This document shows, in pieces, positions 1-7,695 of a stretch of DNA of 64,000 nt (positions are counted from its first letter, which is position 1; every line of letters starts with the position of its first letter). The position numbers were made by a program, and so were the translations under genes. The notes under the pieces are model-generated. The model did not search any database. It was not told the DNA's origin and was given only the letters and a program-made list of their open reading frames with translations. Origin of the DNA: Roseibium sp. (GTDB lineage: Bacteria > Pseudomonadota > Alphaproteobacteria > Rhizobiales > Stappiaceae); the NCBI GenBank assembly GCA_017643925.1, contig JAEPML010000011.1:1-64000 (forward strand). Direction: 5' to 3'.

Positions 1-1
1 C

Positions 2-436
2 ACCGGGCTGGCCGCAGGAATGCTGATGGCGGTTGGTGTGGTTCAGGCGGCTGACGACCCGATCGCGACCCGGCAGGCCATCATGTCGTCGGTCGGTGCT
101 GCAGCGGGCCTTGGTGGTGGCATGATGAAGGGTGAAGTTGCCTATTCACCGGTTGCCGGCAAGGCCGCGATTGCCGCCATGAATGCAGCTGCCAGCTCCT
201 TCGGTTCATTTTTCCCGGACGGGTCGAACACCGGGAACACAGGCGCAACCGAGGCCGTCTGGGACAATTCAGAAGGATTTGCAGCTGAAATCGCGAAATT
301 CAGTGCCGCCACGGAAAAGGCAATGGCTGCAGCCGGCAAGGCCGGCCCTGCCGATCTGGACGCCTTCAAGGCTGCCATGGGACCGGTGTTCGGCACTTGC
401 AAATCCTGTCACGAAACTTACCGTAAGAAGAACTGA
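2..436 (+). CDS. Cytochrome c' / c-556 family protein (5' end outside window)
   Basis: A periplasmic monohaem cytochrome of the c'/c-556 family. The haem motif CKSCH lies near the C-terminus, followed by ETYRKKN, which is the usual place for the four-helix c' fold. The start of a signal peptide is visible (hydrophobic run ending VQAADD). The frame is open to the left edge with no ribosome site before the first in-window ATG at 20, so the gene is probably truncated by the window. It sits 48 bases before a dihaem cytochrome c gene, which suggests a shared periplasmic electron-transfer role. The partner dehydrogenase is not visible here. Confidence 0.9.
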   Translation, partial: TGLAAGMLMAVGVVQAADDPIATRQAIMSSVGAAAGLGGGMMKGEVAYSPVAGKAAIAAMNAAASSFGSFFPDGSNTGNTGATEAVWDNSEGFAAEIAKFSAATEKAMAAAGKAGPADLDAFKAAMGPVFGTCKSCHETYRKKN

Positions 437-484
437 TAGGTTCTGGGTCAGCGATTCAGCTGATCGAATTTGCGGAGAGGTTTC

Positions 485-1417
485 ATGAAGAAGGCAGTTT
501 ATGCCCTGGCGGCGCTTGCAGTTGTTGCCGGTGGCGTCGGCTGGGTCCTTTCCGCACCGACCACCATGAGTGACGCAGAAGCCTCAGCGCTTCAAGAAGG
601 TGATGCGACGCGCGGTGAACTGGTCTTCTGGGCCGGGGGCTGTGCGTCCTGTCATGCCGCCAAGGGAGCGAAAGGGGAAGACCTTCTGAAACTCGGAGGC
701 GGCCTTCGTCTGGAGACGCCATTCGGAGTGTTTGTTGCTCCCAACATCTCTTCCGACAAGACAGATGGCATCGGCGCCTGGAGCCTGGTGGACTTTGCAA
801 ATGCGATGACCCACGGCACGTCGCCTGATGGTGAAAACTACTATCCGGCGTTTCCCTTTACGTCCTATGCAAGGATGAATGGCGGGGATCTGGGGGACCT
901 TCACGCCTATCTGCAAACCCTTCCGGCCGTCTCCGGCAAGGCGCCGCCGCATGAACTCGGCTTTCCGTTCAATATTCGGCGTGGTCTCGGGCTTTGGAAA
1001 CGCATGTTCCTGGATCCTTCACCCGTGATTGCAGCCCCGGTGGCTGGTGTCGAGACCGACTTGGCACTGTGGGAACGCGGCAGGTATCTGGTGGAAGGAC
1101 CTGGTCATTGCGGGGAATGCCACACGAGCCGCGATTTCGCCGGTGGGCTTCAGCTGGCCAGATGGCTAGGTGGTGCGCCGGCTCCGACGGGAGACGGCAA
1201 AATCCCCGATATCACACCTGTCGAAGGAGGCTTCGGCAGCTGGAGTGCGGCCGATATAGCCTATTACTTGGAGAGCGGCTTCACACCAGAATATGATTCC
1301 GTCGGCGGCGAAATGGTTCATGTCCAGGAGAACATGGCCAGGCTCCCGTCAAGCGACCGGGAGGCGATTGCTGCCTATTTGAAGGCAATTCCCGTTGTTG
1401 CTCCAGAATCCAACTGA
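485..1417 (+). CDS. Dihaem cytochrome c, membrane-anchored or secreted
   Basis: A 310-residue protein with an N-terminal hydrophobic segment (about residues 4-23) and two class I haem motifs, CASCH at 53-57 and CGECH at 209-213. The ATG at 485 is preferred over an upstream in-frame TTG at 470 because GGAGAGG lies directly before it at 474-480. Dihaem proteins of this kind usually accept electrons from periplasmic alcohol, aldehyde or sugar dehydrogenases; that role is inferred from the family. It follows the c-556-like cytochrome gene on the same strand and probably shares its transcript. Confidence 0.9.
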   Translation: MKKAVYALAALAVVAGGVGWVLSAPTTMSDAEASALQEGDATRGELVFWAGGCASCHAAKGAKGEDLLKLGGGLRLETPFGVFVAPNISSDKTDGIGAWSLVDFANAMTHGTSPDGENYYPAFPFTSYARMNGGDLGDLHAYLQTLPAVSGKAPPHELGFPFNIRRGLGLWKRMFLDPSPVIAAPVAGVETDLALWERGRYLVEGPGHCGECHTSRDFAGGLQLARWLGGAPAPTGDGKIPDITPVEGGFGSWSAADIAYYLESGFTPEYDSVGGEMVHVQENMARLPSSDREAIAAYLKAIPVVAPESN

Positions 1418-1446
1418 ATTTCCAATTCTCATCGACCAGCTGCAGC

Positions 1447-1938
1447 ATGATCTCAGACAAAGCCTTTGAAGTGGTGCCGGCCGAGGGCCCGGCTGACCTG
1501 GACGCAATCAGGACGCTCTTTCGTGCCTATGTCGACTGGCTCGACATAGACTTGTCCTATCAGGGGTTCGAAGCGGAACTTGCAAATCTGCCCGGCAAAT
1601 ACGCGCCTCCCATGGGCGCTTTGTTCCTGGCCAAAAAGCCCGACGGTGCCGTCCTTGGTTGCGTTGGCTTGCGGCCCTTTGACGGCAAGGGCGCCTGCGA
1701 GATGAAACGCCTCTACGTTCTGCCCGAAGGCCGGGGACTCGGCGTTGGGGCTGCATTGGTAGAGCGGGTGCTGGAGGCGGCGCGCGAGGCCGAATACGAC
1801 AGGATGTTACTGGACACGCTGCCCACGATGACCGGGGCCATCAAGCTCTACCAACGGGCCGGTTTCGCTATGGTCGATGCTTATTACGACACGCCGATCG
1901 CGGAGACTGTGTTCTTTCAAAAAATGCTATCAGAATAG
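1447..1938 (+). CDS. GNAT family N-acetyltransferase
   Basis: A 163-residue Gcn5-related acetyltransferase. The acetyl-CoA pyrophosphate-binding motif A is seen at residues 88-105, with the core RGLGVG at 96-101, followed by the C-terminal TGAIKLYQRAGF element typical of the fold. The substrate cannot be told from the sequence. The gene starts 29 bases after the dihaem cytochrome, with only a weak ribosome site. It ends facing the minus-strand RidA operon. Confidence 0.88.
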   Translation: MISDKAFEVVPAEGPADLDAIRTLFRAYVDWLDIDLSYQGFEAELANLPGKYAPPMGALFLAKKPDGAVLGCVGLRPFDGKGACEMKRLYVLPEGRGLGVGAALVERVLEAAREAEYDRMLLDTLPTMTGAIKLYQRAGFAMVDAYYDTPIAETVFFQKMLSE

Positions 1939-1971
1939 CCGCAGGCTGTATTTCAAGCTCTGCAAAAACAA

Positions 1972-1994
1972 AGCCACCTGGGAGGCAGGTGGCT
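1972..1994 (-). terminator. Hairpin terminator after the RidA operon
   Basis: An 8-base inverted repeat (AGCCACCT at 1972-1979, AGGTGGCT at 1987-1994) with a 7-base loop. Read on the minus strand, the stem is followed by a T-rich run. It lies between convergent genes and could stop transcription in both directions. Confidence 0.6.
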
Positions 1995-2150
1995 GAAGTT
2001 GATTATTGTTATTGGGTCGCATTGCCCGTGCACGGTTTATGATTGAATTGCAGGTTGTACTCCTACAATTTTTAGGGCGGCACGGCACCGGATCAACTAA
2101 GTAGAAACACTTAAGCTTCGCTTTGCTTGAAAACTGGAGCGTGTTTCGTC

Positions 2151-2525
2151 TCAAAGACCGAACTGGGCTTCGATCTCGACTTTCAGTTCCGGAGCGAACA
2201 GCCCCGAAACCATGACAAGTGAACTTGCCGGGACATCGTCGCCGTAGCGTTCCGACAGCACATCGCGGATACCGGGAATATCTGCTGGATCCGTGGCGAA
2301 GACCGTCACCTTGATCAGGTCTCTAAGAGACTTCTGATACTGGCCAGCGATAAACGCAAGCTGGTCCAGAACGGCGGCTGTCTGAGCGCCAGCTTCCTGG
2401 TTCTGTGCGTCGGTTCCAAAGGCGGTGAAGCCCGACGTATGGAGCGTGCTTTCATGCCGGACGGCGTGGGTGTAAGGCCCAACCGGCAGGCCGAGTTTTT
2501 CAAAATTGTCGCGCAAGATGGTCAT
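2151..2525 (-). CDS. RidA family protein (Rid/YER057c/UK114)
   Basis: A 124-residue protein of the RidA superfamily, which hydrolyses reactive enamine/imine intermediates or acts in related side-chain chemistry. The start at 2525 is preferred over an in-frame upstream codon because GGAGAAA lies just before it. The usual invariant Arg of true RidA deaminases is not clearly present in the C-terminal region (SSLVMVSGLFAPELKVEIEA), so this is probably a divergent Rid subgroup. It is the last gene of a three-gene minus-strand operon with DUF2798 and ABM genes. Confidence 0.85.
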   Translation of the reverse strand: MTILRDNFEKLGLPVGPYTHAVRHESTLHTSGFTAFGTDAQNQEAGAQTAAVLDQLAFIAGQYQKSLRDLIKVTVFATDPADIPGIRDVLSERYGDDVPASSLVMVSGLFAPELKVEIEAQFGL

Positions 2526-2541
2526 GGTGTTTCTCCGGACT

Positions 2542-2760
2542 TCAGGGGAGGCGATTGACAATGGCGGTGGTCAGTCTCTGGACCCAGGGGGTCAAGAGGA
2601 AGGCGCAGACGGCAGCTGCAGGCCAGGCAAGTTGCCATGCAGCCATCCAGTGCCCGACGAAGCGTGAGTCCCAGCCGAGGTTGATCAGCGTCACCCAGCC
2701 CGACATCAGAAATGACAGGCCGAGTGACATCAACAGGGAGGCAATGAGCCGGGCTTTCAT
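2542..2760 (-). CDS. DUF2798 small membrane protein
   Basis: A 72-residue protein with two predicted membrane helices (about residues 4-28 and 40-60), matching the size and layout of the DUF2798 family. Its function is unknown. It lies 16 bases before the RidA gene and 5 bases after the ABM gene, so the three are almost certainly co-transcribed. Confidence 0.78.
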   Translation of the reverse strand: MKARLIASLLMSLGLSFLMSGWVTLINLGWDSRFVGHWMAAWQLAWPAAAVCAFLLTPWVQRLTTAIVNRLP

Positions 2761-2765
2761 GGCAA

Positions 2766-3077
2766 TCAGGCCAGTGCAGCGGTGGTCAGGCTGCCGATCT
2801 CGGCCAGTTCCTCGATGTAATTCACCTGGGTAAGGTTCTGCGCGAGAAACTCCTTGGTATGCGGCATCTCGAAATGGTCGCTGAGCGCCTGCCGGTCCGT
2901 CCAGCATTCCCAGAGCGTGAACTTGCCCGGTTCTTTCTGGTTCTGACGAATTTCAAAGAGAATGCAGCCTGGTTCGCTCTGGGTTTTTTCAGCGAGCACC
3001 CGCAGACCGTTTTCGGTCTGTTTCAGATCGGCCCCGTCCTGCAGCTCGATACCAGCGCTGATGAAGTATTTGGACAT
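2766..3077 (-). CDS. Antibiotic biosynthesis monooxygenase (ABM) domain protein
   Basis: A 103-residue ABM-fold protein, similar to small quinol or reactive-compound monooxygenases such as YgiN. The family features seen are GCILFEI in the first half, TLWECWTDRQALSDHF in the middle and HTKEF after it. The start at 3077 has GGAGACC upstream. It is the first gene of the operon facing a divergent LysR gene across 99 bases, so that regulator probably controls it. Confidence 0.87.
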   Translation of the reverse strand: MSKYFISAGIELQDGADLKQTENGLRVLAEKTQSEPGCILFEIRQNQKEPGKFTLWECWTDRQALSDHFEMPHTKEFLAQNLTQVNYIEELAEIGSLTTAALA

Positions 3078-3114
3078 GAAGGTCTCCATTGCTTGTGGTT
3101 GCGAATGAAGAACT

Positions 3115-3135
3115 ATTGATTTCGTAAGCGTCAAT
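3115..3135. promoter_or_regulatory. Candidate LysR-type operator (ATTGA-N11-TCAAT)
   Basis: A perfect 5-base dyad, ATTGA at 3115-3119 and TCAAT at 3131-3135, separated by 11 bases. This fits the classical T-N11-A box of LysR regulators and lies between the divergent LysR gene and the ABM operon. Confidence 0.6.
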
Positions 3136-3176
3136 CTATATGGAATTATGAGAATTAAAATTACAAAAATGAAATC

Positions 3177-4088
3177 ATGATCGACGATATTGCGCTTTTT
3201 GTTCACATAGCCCAATGCAGAAGCCTGTCCGCCGCCGGCGCGCGCTTGAAGCTGCCGGCAGCCACGGTCACCCGCAGGCTTCGCAAGCTGGAGGAAGAAA
3301 TCGGTGCGCAGCTTGTGCATCGCTCGGCGCGAAAATTCGCCCTGACTGCGGAAGGGGAGGTCTATTACGAGACATTTGCCGATCTCGTGACGCAATTCGA
3401 GGCTGCGAGTGACGGCTTGCAGAGCGATCTGCACGCCATGCGTGGACGGTTGAATGTGGCTGCACCGACTAACATTTCCGTCGGATTGCTGCAGCCGATG
3501 TGGTCTGAGTTTCTCAAGATGTATCCGGAAATTCAGCTGACGCTCAGCCTGAGCAACGAGAACAAGGACTTGCAGGATATGCAGGTCGACATTGCCTTGA
3601 GGGTCGGACCACAGACAGATCTACGGCTTTATCAGAAGCGTTTGGGAAGCGTGGCGACAGCGCTGGTCGCCTCACCGGCGTATTTGAACGAGCACGGCCT
3701 GCCCGGATCACCTGGGGATCTGCGCAGCCATGGCTTGATCTGGGTATCAGCATTGCCGGTGTGGCAGTTGTCCAATCCTTCCACGGGAGAACAGGAAACA
3801 CAGCACCTGTCCGCGCGGATTGCCGTAGATGATATTGGTCTGGCGCGCCAGCTTGCCCGGGACGGACATGGGATCGCCTTGTTGCCCGTCAGCGAAATCT
3901 GGGAGAGCTACCTGTCAGGAGAACTGAGTATCGTTCTGCAGGACTGGCAGGGGCAGAGGCGGGATGTCTATGCGGTCTGGCCAACGGGCAAGTTGCTGAA
4001 TGCCCGCGCCAAACGTCTCAGAGAGTACATGGAAACCTATTTGGCAGAACGCCCGGTCTTCCAAGGAGCTCTGCCGCACCTTCAGTAG
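3177..4088 (+). CDS. LysR family transcriptional regulator
   Basis: A 303-residue LysR-type regulator. Residues 1-60 form the winged helix-turn-helix (SLSAAGARLKLPAATVTRRLRKLEE region) and the rest a two-lobed substrate-binding domain. Its divergent arrangement with the ABM-DUF2798-RidA operon and the T-N11-A box between them indicate control of that operon. The inducer is unknown; a quinone or electrophile would suit the targets, but that is inference. Confidence 0.93.
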   Translation: MIDDIALFVHIAQCRSLSAAGARLKLPAATVTRRLRKLEEEIGAQLVHRSARKFALTAEGEVYYETFADLVTQFEAASDGLQSDLHAMRGRLNVAAPTNISVGLLQPMWSEFLKMYPEIQLTLSLSNENKDLQDMQVDIALRVGPQTDLRLYQKRLGSVATALVASPAYLNEHGLPGSPGDLRSHGLIWVSALPVWQLSNPSTGEQETQHLSARIAVDDIGLARQLARDGHGIALLPVSEIWESYLSGELSIVLQDWQGQRRDVYAVWPTGKLLNARAKRLREYMETYLAERPVFQGALPHLQ

Positions 4089-4463
4089 TCAGGCATTGTA
4101 GGGATTGCACCGGATGAATCTCGGCACATCGATGTAGCTTCTCATCACCGACAGCCAGGACTGGCATTCGGCCTGGGTCTTGAAGCATCCCGCCTGCGAG
4201 ATCTGATATCGGGTCGAGAAGTCGTAGACAACACCCCCGGCTATGCCTTTCCACCCGGAACCGGTGAATTGCCGGCAGTCATAAGGCGTGTTGTAGGTGC
4301 TGGGAATGTTCTGGCGCGACTTGCTGAATGTCGGAGCGAACAGAATGTCAGAAGGCTGCTGGATTTGAGGCTGGCAGGCTGCCAGGGCCAAAATTGCGGT
4401 GGCAACAGCGGCGGCCCGAAGGCCCTTGCTCAAACCGCGGGCAGCTTGGATGGGGCGGGACAT
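4089..4463 (-). CDS. Small putative lipoprotein, function unknown
   Basis: A 124-residue protein with a basic N-terminus, a hydrophobic stretch and a lipobox-like LALAAC ending at Cys30, so it is probably a lipoprotein. The mature part holds several cysteines (in DCRQF, AGCFKTQAEC and RCNPY), likely disulfide-bonded, with the conserved-looking element AGCFKTQAECQSW. The start at 4463 is supported by GGAGCTC upstream. Convergent with the LysR gene. No functional family recognised. Confidence 0.75.
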   Translation of the reverse strand: MSRPIQAARGLSKGLRAAAVATAILALAACQPQIQQPSDILFAPTFSKSRQNIPSTYNTPYDCRQFTGSGWKGIAGGVVYDFSTRYQISQAGCFKTQAECQSWLSVMRSYIDVPRFIRCNPYNA

Positions 4464-4575
4464 TTGTGAGCTCCGGTTTATTGTGAACGCGCGTTTCAAA
4501 ATGCTCAAAAGACTGATTTGCAACGCGTTTCAATTGAACCGAAGACCGGATCAAAATCAAGACACAAACAGGTTT

Positions 4576-4603
4576 GCCCTCCTGCAGTCCCGGGCAGGAG
4601 GGC
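4576..4603 (-). terminator. Strong hairpin after the acidic orphan gene
   Basis: A perfect 10-base stem (GCCCTCCTGC at 4576-4585, GCAGGAGGGC at 4594-4603) with an 8-base loop, 43 bases downstream of the minus-strand gene ending at 4646. The following T-tract is imperfect, so termination efficiency is uncertain. Confidence 0.6.
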
Positions 4604-4645
4604 TTGATTTGCCTACGGAGATCTATGAAGTGGATCGACTGGTTA

Positions 4646-5695
4646 TCAGGCGAAGGGATCAAAATTCGGCAGGTTGTAGTCAAACGGATTGTCCAGTCCC
4701 TGGCCTGCATCGTCCCAAGCCTGGTAGTGGCCGTCCTCTCGAAGCTGCTGCAAAACGGCTTCCAGGTGATCGCTCACCGTTCCGACGGCGTCCCATGCGT
4801 CGCCCATACCGGAAGCAAACCGCGCTATCTCGTCATAGAAACCTTGCGGCAGATCACCGAATTCGATTTCCTCAAGGGTGGAAAAGCGGAATGGGAATGG
4901 TGGTTCATACTCAAAATGGTAGACCCGATCGTTTCCGTTCAGATAGGCGATTTCACCTTCGAACAGGACCGACATTGTCATTTCGTACTGGCCAAAATCA
5001 TTCAACTGAATGTCAACCACCATTTCGAAGATCATTTCGAACTCCGCGATCCCGTAGTCGAATGCCTCGCCGTAGATTTCCAGCATTTGTTCCTGACCGA
5101 AGGCCGTCAGGATCGGGTTGCCGTCATCATCGAAGGTTTCAGTCTGGATCGTGGTGCCGACCTCGGAGGCCATTTCGATGTAAACCTGTCGAAACTGATT
5201 GTCATAGAAGTTGCCTTCGAATTCATGCATGAGGCTGCTCTGATATTCGACAGGAACTTCCTGACCATTGTAGAAGCCGGACTTGATTTCGGTCGCCCGT
5301 TCCTCTGCCAACGCCATGATGTCCAGCGTACCTTCCGAGGTGCGGAACGTGTAATCCATCATTTCAACGCCGAAACCCAGTTGCTGTTCGCCAGCAGCGT
5401 TTGAGGAATCAACCTGTGAACTGATACCGCCCTGCGCACCCTTCTCCAGCTCCCCACTGGGCAGGTTTCCTTTGTCATCGAGAATGTAAGGATCAAGGTT
5501 CAGGAACGGCAGATCATTCTCGGATGAAGATCCGATCGCTGAGTTCTCGGCGCCCTCAAGGTCTACATTGAGATACCCCGGCGGACCACTTTTCTCGGGA
5601 GCATCTGCGTTGGTATTCAAGGCATCGAGCTGCAGTTCCAGCAGGCTGTCAAGATCAATGGCGTTGCTTCCAATTGTACGTGTCTGAGCGTTCAT
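4646..5695 (-). CDS. Acidic cysteine-free protein of unknown function
   Basis: A 349-residue protein I do not recognise. It is strongly acidic and rich in Asp, Glu, Phe and Tyr. I find no cysteine, no signal peptide and no membrane segment. Residues 1-110 look disordered (Asn, Ser, Gly and Pro rich), while the rest alternates aromatic and acidic residues in a pattern suggesting beta-rich structure; it ends NFDPFA. Calcium-type GGxGxD repeats are absent. The start at 5695 is firmly supported by AGGAGAGGA. The gene is monocistronic, with a long AT-rich upstream region and its own hairpin. The composition resembles leaderless exported proteins, but that is only inference. Confidence 0.8.
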   Translation of the reverse strand: MNAQTRTIGSNAIDLDSLLELQLDALNTNADAPEKSGPPGYLNVDLEGAENSAIGSSSENDLPFLNLDPYILDDKGNLPSGELEKGAQGGISSQVDSSNAAGEQQLGFGVEMMDYTFRTSEGTLDIMALAEERATEIKSGFYNGQEVPVEYQSSLMHEFEGNFYDNQFRQVYIEMASEVGTTIQTETFDDDGNPILTAFGQEQMLEIYGEAFDYGIAEFEMIFEMVVDIQLNDFGQYEMTMSVLFEGEIAYLNGNDRVYHFEYEPPFPFRFSTLEEIEFGDLPQGFYDEIARFASGMGDAWDAVGTVSDHLEAVLQQLREDGHYQAWDDAGQGLDNPFDYNLPNFDPFA

Positions 5696-5921
5696 GATTT
5701 TCCTCTCCTAAAATCTGTATTTCACCAAGTTCAACTTGAATTGAATTGGTATTACTGAGTTGGGGAGGGGGATAAACTTGCACAAATTAAATTGCGTTCA
5801 TGAAAAAACGGAAATAATTCAGTATCTGTATTAAACGATTTTTTACCGTCGTCGCAGGTTTGAGGGAAAATATTTCCGATGCGGAGGCGCTGGTCTGGTT
5901 CTGCGGAACAATTCCGCGCAC

Positions 5922-5949
5922 AAAAAAACCGGCGCGGGTCGCGCCGGTT
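5922..5949 (-). terminator. Rho-independent terminator of the peptide-binding protein gene
   Basis: A 10-base perfect stem (AACCGGCGCG at 5927-5936, CGCGCCGGTT at 5940-5949) with a 3-base loop. On the minus strand it is followed by seven consecutive T residues. It lies 26 bases beyond the stop codon at 5975. The rest of the 5696-5974 interval is AT-rich and holds the promoter side of the acidic orphan gene. Confidence 0.92.
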
Positions 5950-5974
5950 CTGCTGATTGGTCGCAGGATTCAGA

Positions 5975-7567
5975 TCAGTTGACGGTGATCCAGCGCAACA
6001 TCAGAAAGTTATCTGCTCTCTGAGTCAGATCAATGTTGGATTTCGATCCCCACAGCAAAGGCTGGATGTGAAGCGGTACGTAAACAACATCGTCCCGGAT
6101 GATGCCGGCGACTTCGTCAAGCATCGCCTGGCGTTCCTTCGGATCGATTTCCTTCTGGATCAGTGGCAGCAACTCGTCGACACGGGCGTTTGAGTACCGA
6201 CCGAAATTCCAGCTGCCGAGCTTTTTCTCGTCGTTCTTGGTCGTGACAAGGAAACGGACGGGATGTTCTGCATCGAACGTGCCTGGCGACCAGCCGAGCA
6301 GATACATGTCGAAATTGCCGGCGCGCAGTTCGGGCCAATAGTTTCTGACCGGCATGGCATTTAGATCGGCTTTCATCCCGGCTTGGGTGAGCATGGCCGC
6401 CATGGCCTTGCACAGCGCTTCGTCGTTGATGTAGCGGTCATTCGGGCACTTTAGTCCGAAGGAAAAACCGTCGGCATAGCCGGCTTCTGCCAGAAGGGCT
6501 TTTGCTCCATCCGGATCATAGCCCGTGCGGTTGCTGGCGGACTCGCTGTAGCCTTTCATCTGCGGGCTCACCAGTTGGCTGGCGACTTCCGCATTGCCGC
6601 GCATGATCTTGTCGACCAGGGCTTCTGCATTGATGGCCTTCTGTACGGCCTGTCGGACCTTGACGTCCTGGAACGGGTTCTTGTCGGCTGTTTCAGCTGA
6701 ATATTTCAGGGCATCGTGGCCATGGCCGAAGCCGAGCATGATGACCCGGGCCTCGATGCCCTGGTGCAGCGTCAGTCCATCCTGGCTCTCGATCCGGTTG
6801 ACGTCCTGGACCGGAACCGGGTTGATCAGATCGACCTGCCCGCTGAGCAGACCCGACACTGCGGTTGCCGGGTTGGCAATCGGCATGAAGGTTGCCTTGG
6901 TGAGATTGTGTTCCTTCTCATCCCACCACCCATCAAAGGGTTCCAGGACCGTCTGGACGCCGGGCTCGCGTGACGCGAGCCTGAAAGGACCGGTTCCATT
7001 GGCGTTCAGCGTGGCATAGGTCTCGCTTTCCTTCGCCGGCCGGACGGCGTTGTTGGCCTCGGACCAGCCCTTGTCCATGATCATGAAGTTGGCGATGGAA
7101 TCCGGGAAGATCGGGTTCGGGGCATGGGTCAGAAAGTCGATCGTGTAGTCGTCGACAATCTTCACTTCCTTGACTGGAGAAAACCAGGAGCTGGTATCGG
7201 CTTCTTCGGAAGAGGCGCGTTCGTAGGAGAACAGCACATCTTCAGCGGTCAGGTCGGAACCGTCGTGGAACTTGACGCCTTCGCGCAGCTTGAAGCGCCA
7301 ACCGTCCGCGCCGAGGGGTTCCCAGCTCTCGGCGAGGGAACCTTCGATCTGCATGTTCTTGTCGCGGCGGACAAGTCCTTCGTAGACATTGTTGAGAAAG
7401 CCCAGGACCGGTGCGGAGTTGACCGCGTGCGGATCCATGGTCTGCGGGTCGGTCGGGGACGACCAGCGAAGTTCGGCGGCGCCGGCAAGTGATACCGAGG
7501 ACAGCAGCGCAGCAGCGAGTGTGAAACCGGCGGCAAGCTGAGTGCTCCGGCGTGATGACTTGGTCAT
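5975..7567 (-). CDS. Peptide/nickel-type ABC transporter substrate-binding protein (SBP family 5)
   Basis: A 530-residue periplasmic binding protein with a clear signal peptide (about residues 1-30, cleavage near SLAGA/AEL). Family 5 features are seen: DPQTMDPH near the N-terminus, LAESWEPLGADGWRFKLREG with the following GVKFHDGS, and the late GTFDAEHP region. It would deliver oligopeptides or similar solutes to an ABC importer. No permease or ATPase gene is adjacent, so it may serve a transporter encoded elsewhere. GGAGGGG precedes the ATG at 7567. It lies downstream of oligopeptidase B on the same strand, though each gene has its own terminator. Confidence 0.93.
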   Translation of the reverse strand: MTKSSRRSTQLAAGFTLAAALLSSVSLAGAAELRWSSPTDPQTMDPHAVNSAPVLGFLNNVYEGLVRRDKNMQIEGSLAESWEPLGADGWRFKLREGVKFHDGSDLTAEDVLFSYERASSEEADTSSWFSPVKEVKIVDDYTIDFLTHAPNPIFPDSIANFMIMDKGWSEANNAVRPAKESETYATLNANGTGPFRLASREPGVQTVLEPFDGWWDEKEHNLTKATFMPIANPATAVSGLLSGQVDLINPVPVQDVNRIESQDGLTLHQGIEARVIMLGFGHGHDALKYSAETADKNPFQDVKVRQAVQKAINAEALVDKIMRGNAEVASQLVSPQMKGYSESASNRTGYDPDGAKALLAEAGYADGFSFGLKCPNDRYINDEALCKAMAAMLTQAGMKADLNAMPVRNYWPELRAGNFDMYLLGWSPGTFDAEHPVRFLVTTKNDEKKLGSWNFGRYSNARVDELLPLIQKEIDPKERQAMLDEVAGIIRDDVVYVPLHIQPLLWGSKSNIDLTQRADNFLMLRWITVN

Positions 7568-7636
7568 GACATCCCCTCCAGGTGTTGTTGTATGTTGCTT
7601 GAGAAACAACCTAAGCCATTTCAGAACAAAAGAAAT

Positions 7637-7660
7637 GCCGGACCTGCAGGCAGGCCCGGC
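7637..7660 (-). terminator. Terminator of the oligopeptidase B gene
   Basis: A 10-base inverted repeat with a 4-base loop. On the minus strand its single imperfect pair becomes a G-T wobble, and the stem is followed by a T-rich run. It separates the peptidase gene from the downstream binding-protein gene. Confidence 0.75.
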
Positions 7661-7695
7661 GTTCATGTCACAAGTCTGTGATCGTTGTTCTTGTG

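Noticed and set aside
4574..5404. Plus-strand frame of 276 codons opposite the acidic orphan gene
   Set aside because: The minus-strand gene has an excellent ribosome site and terminator; the plus frame has neither.
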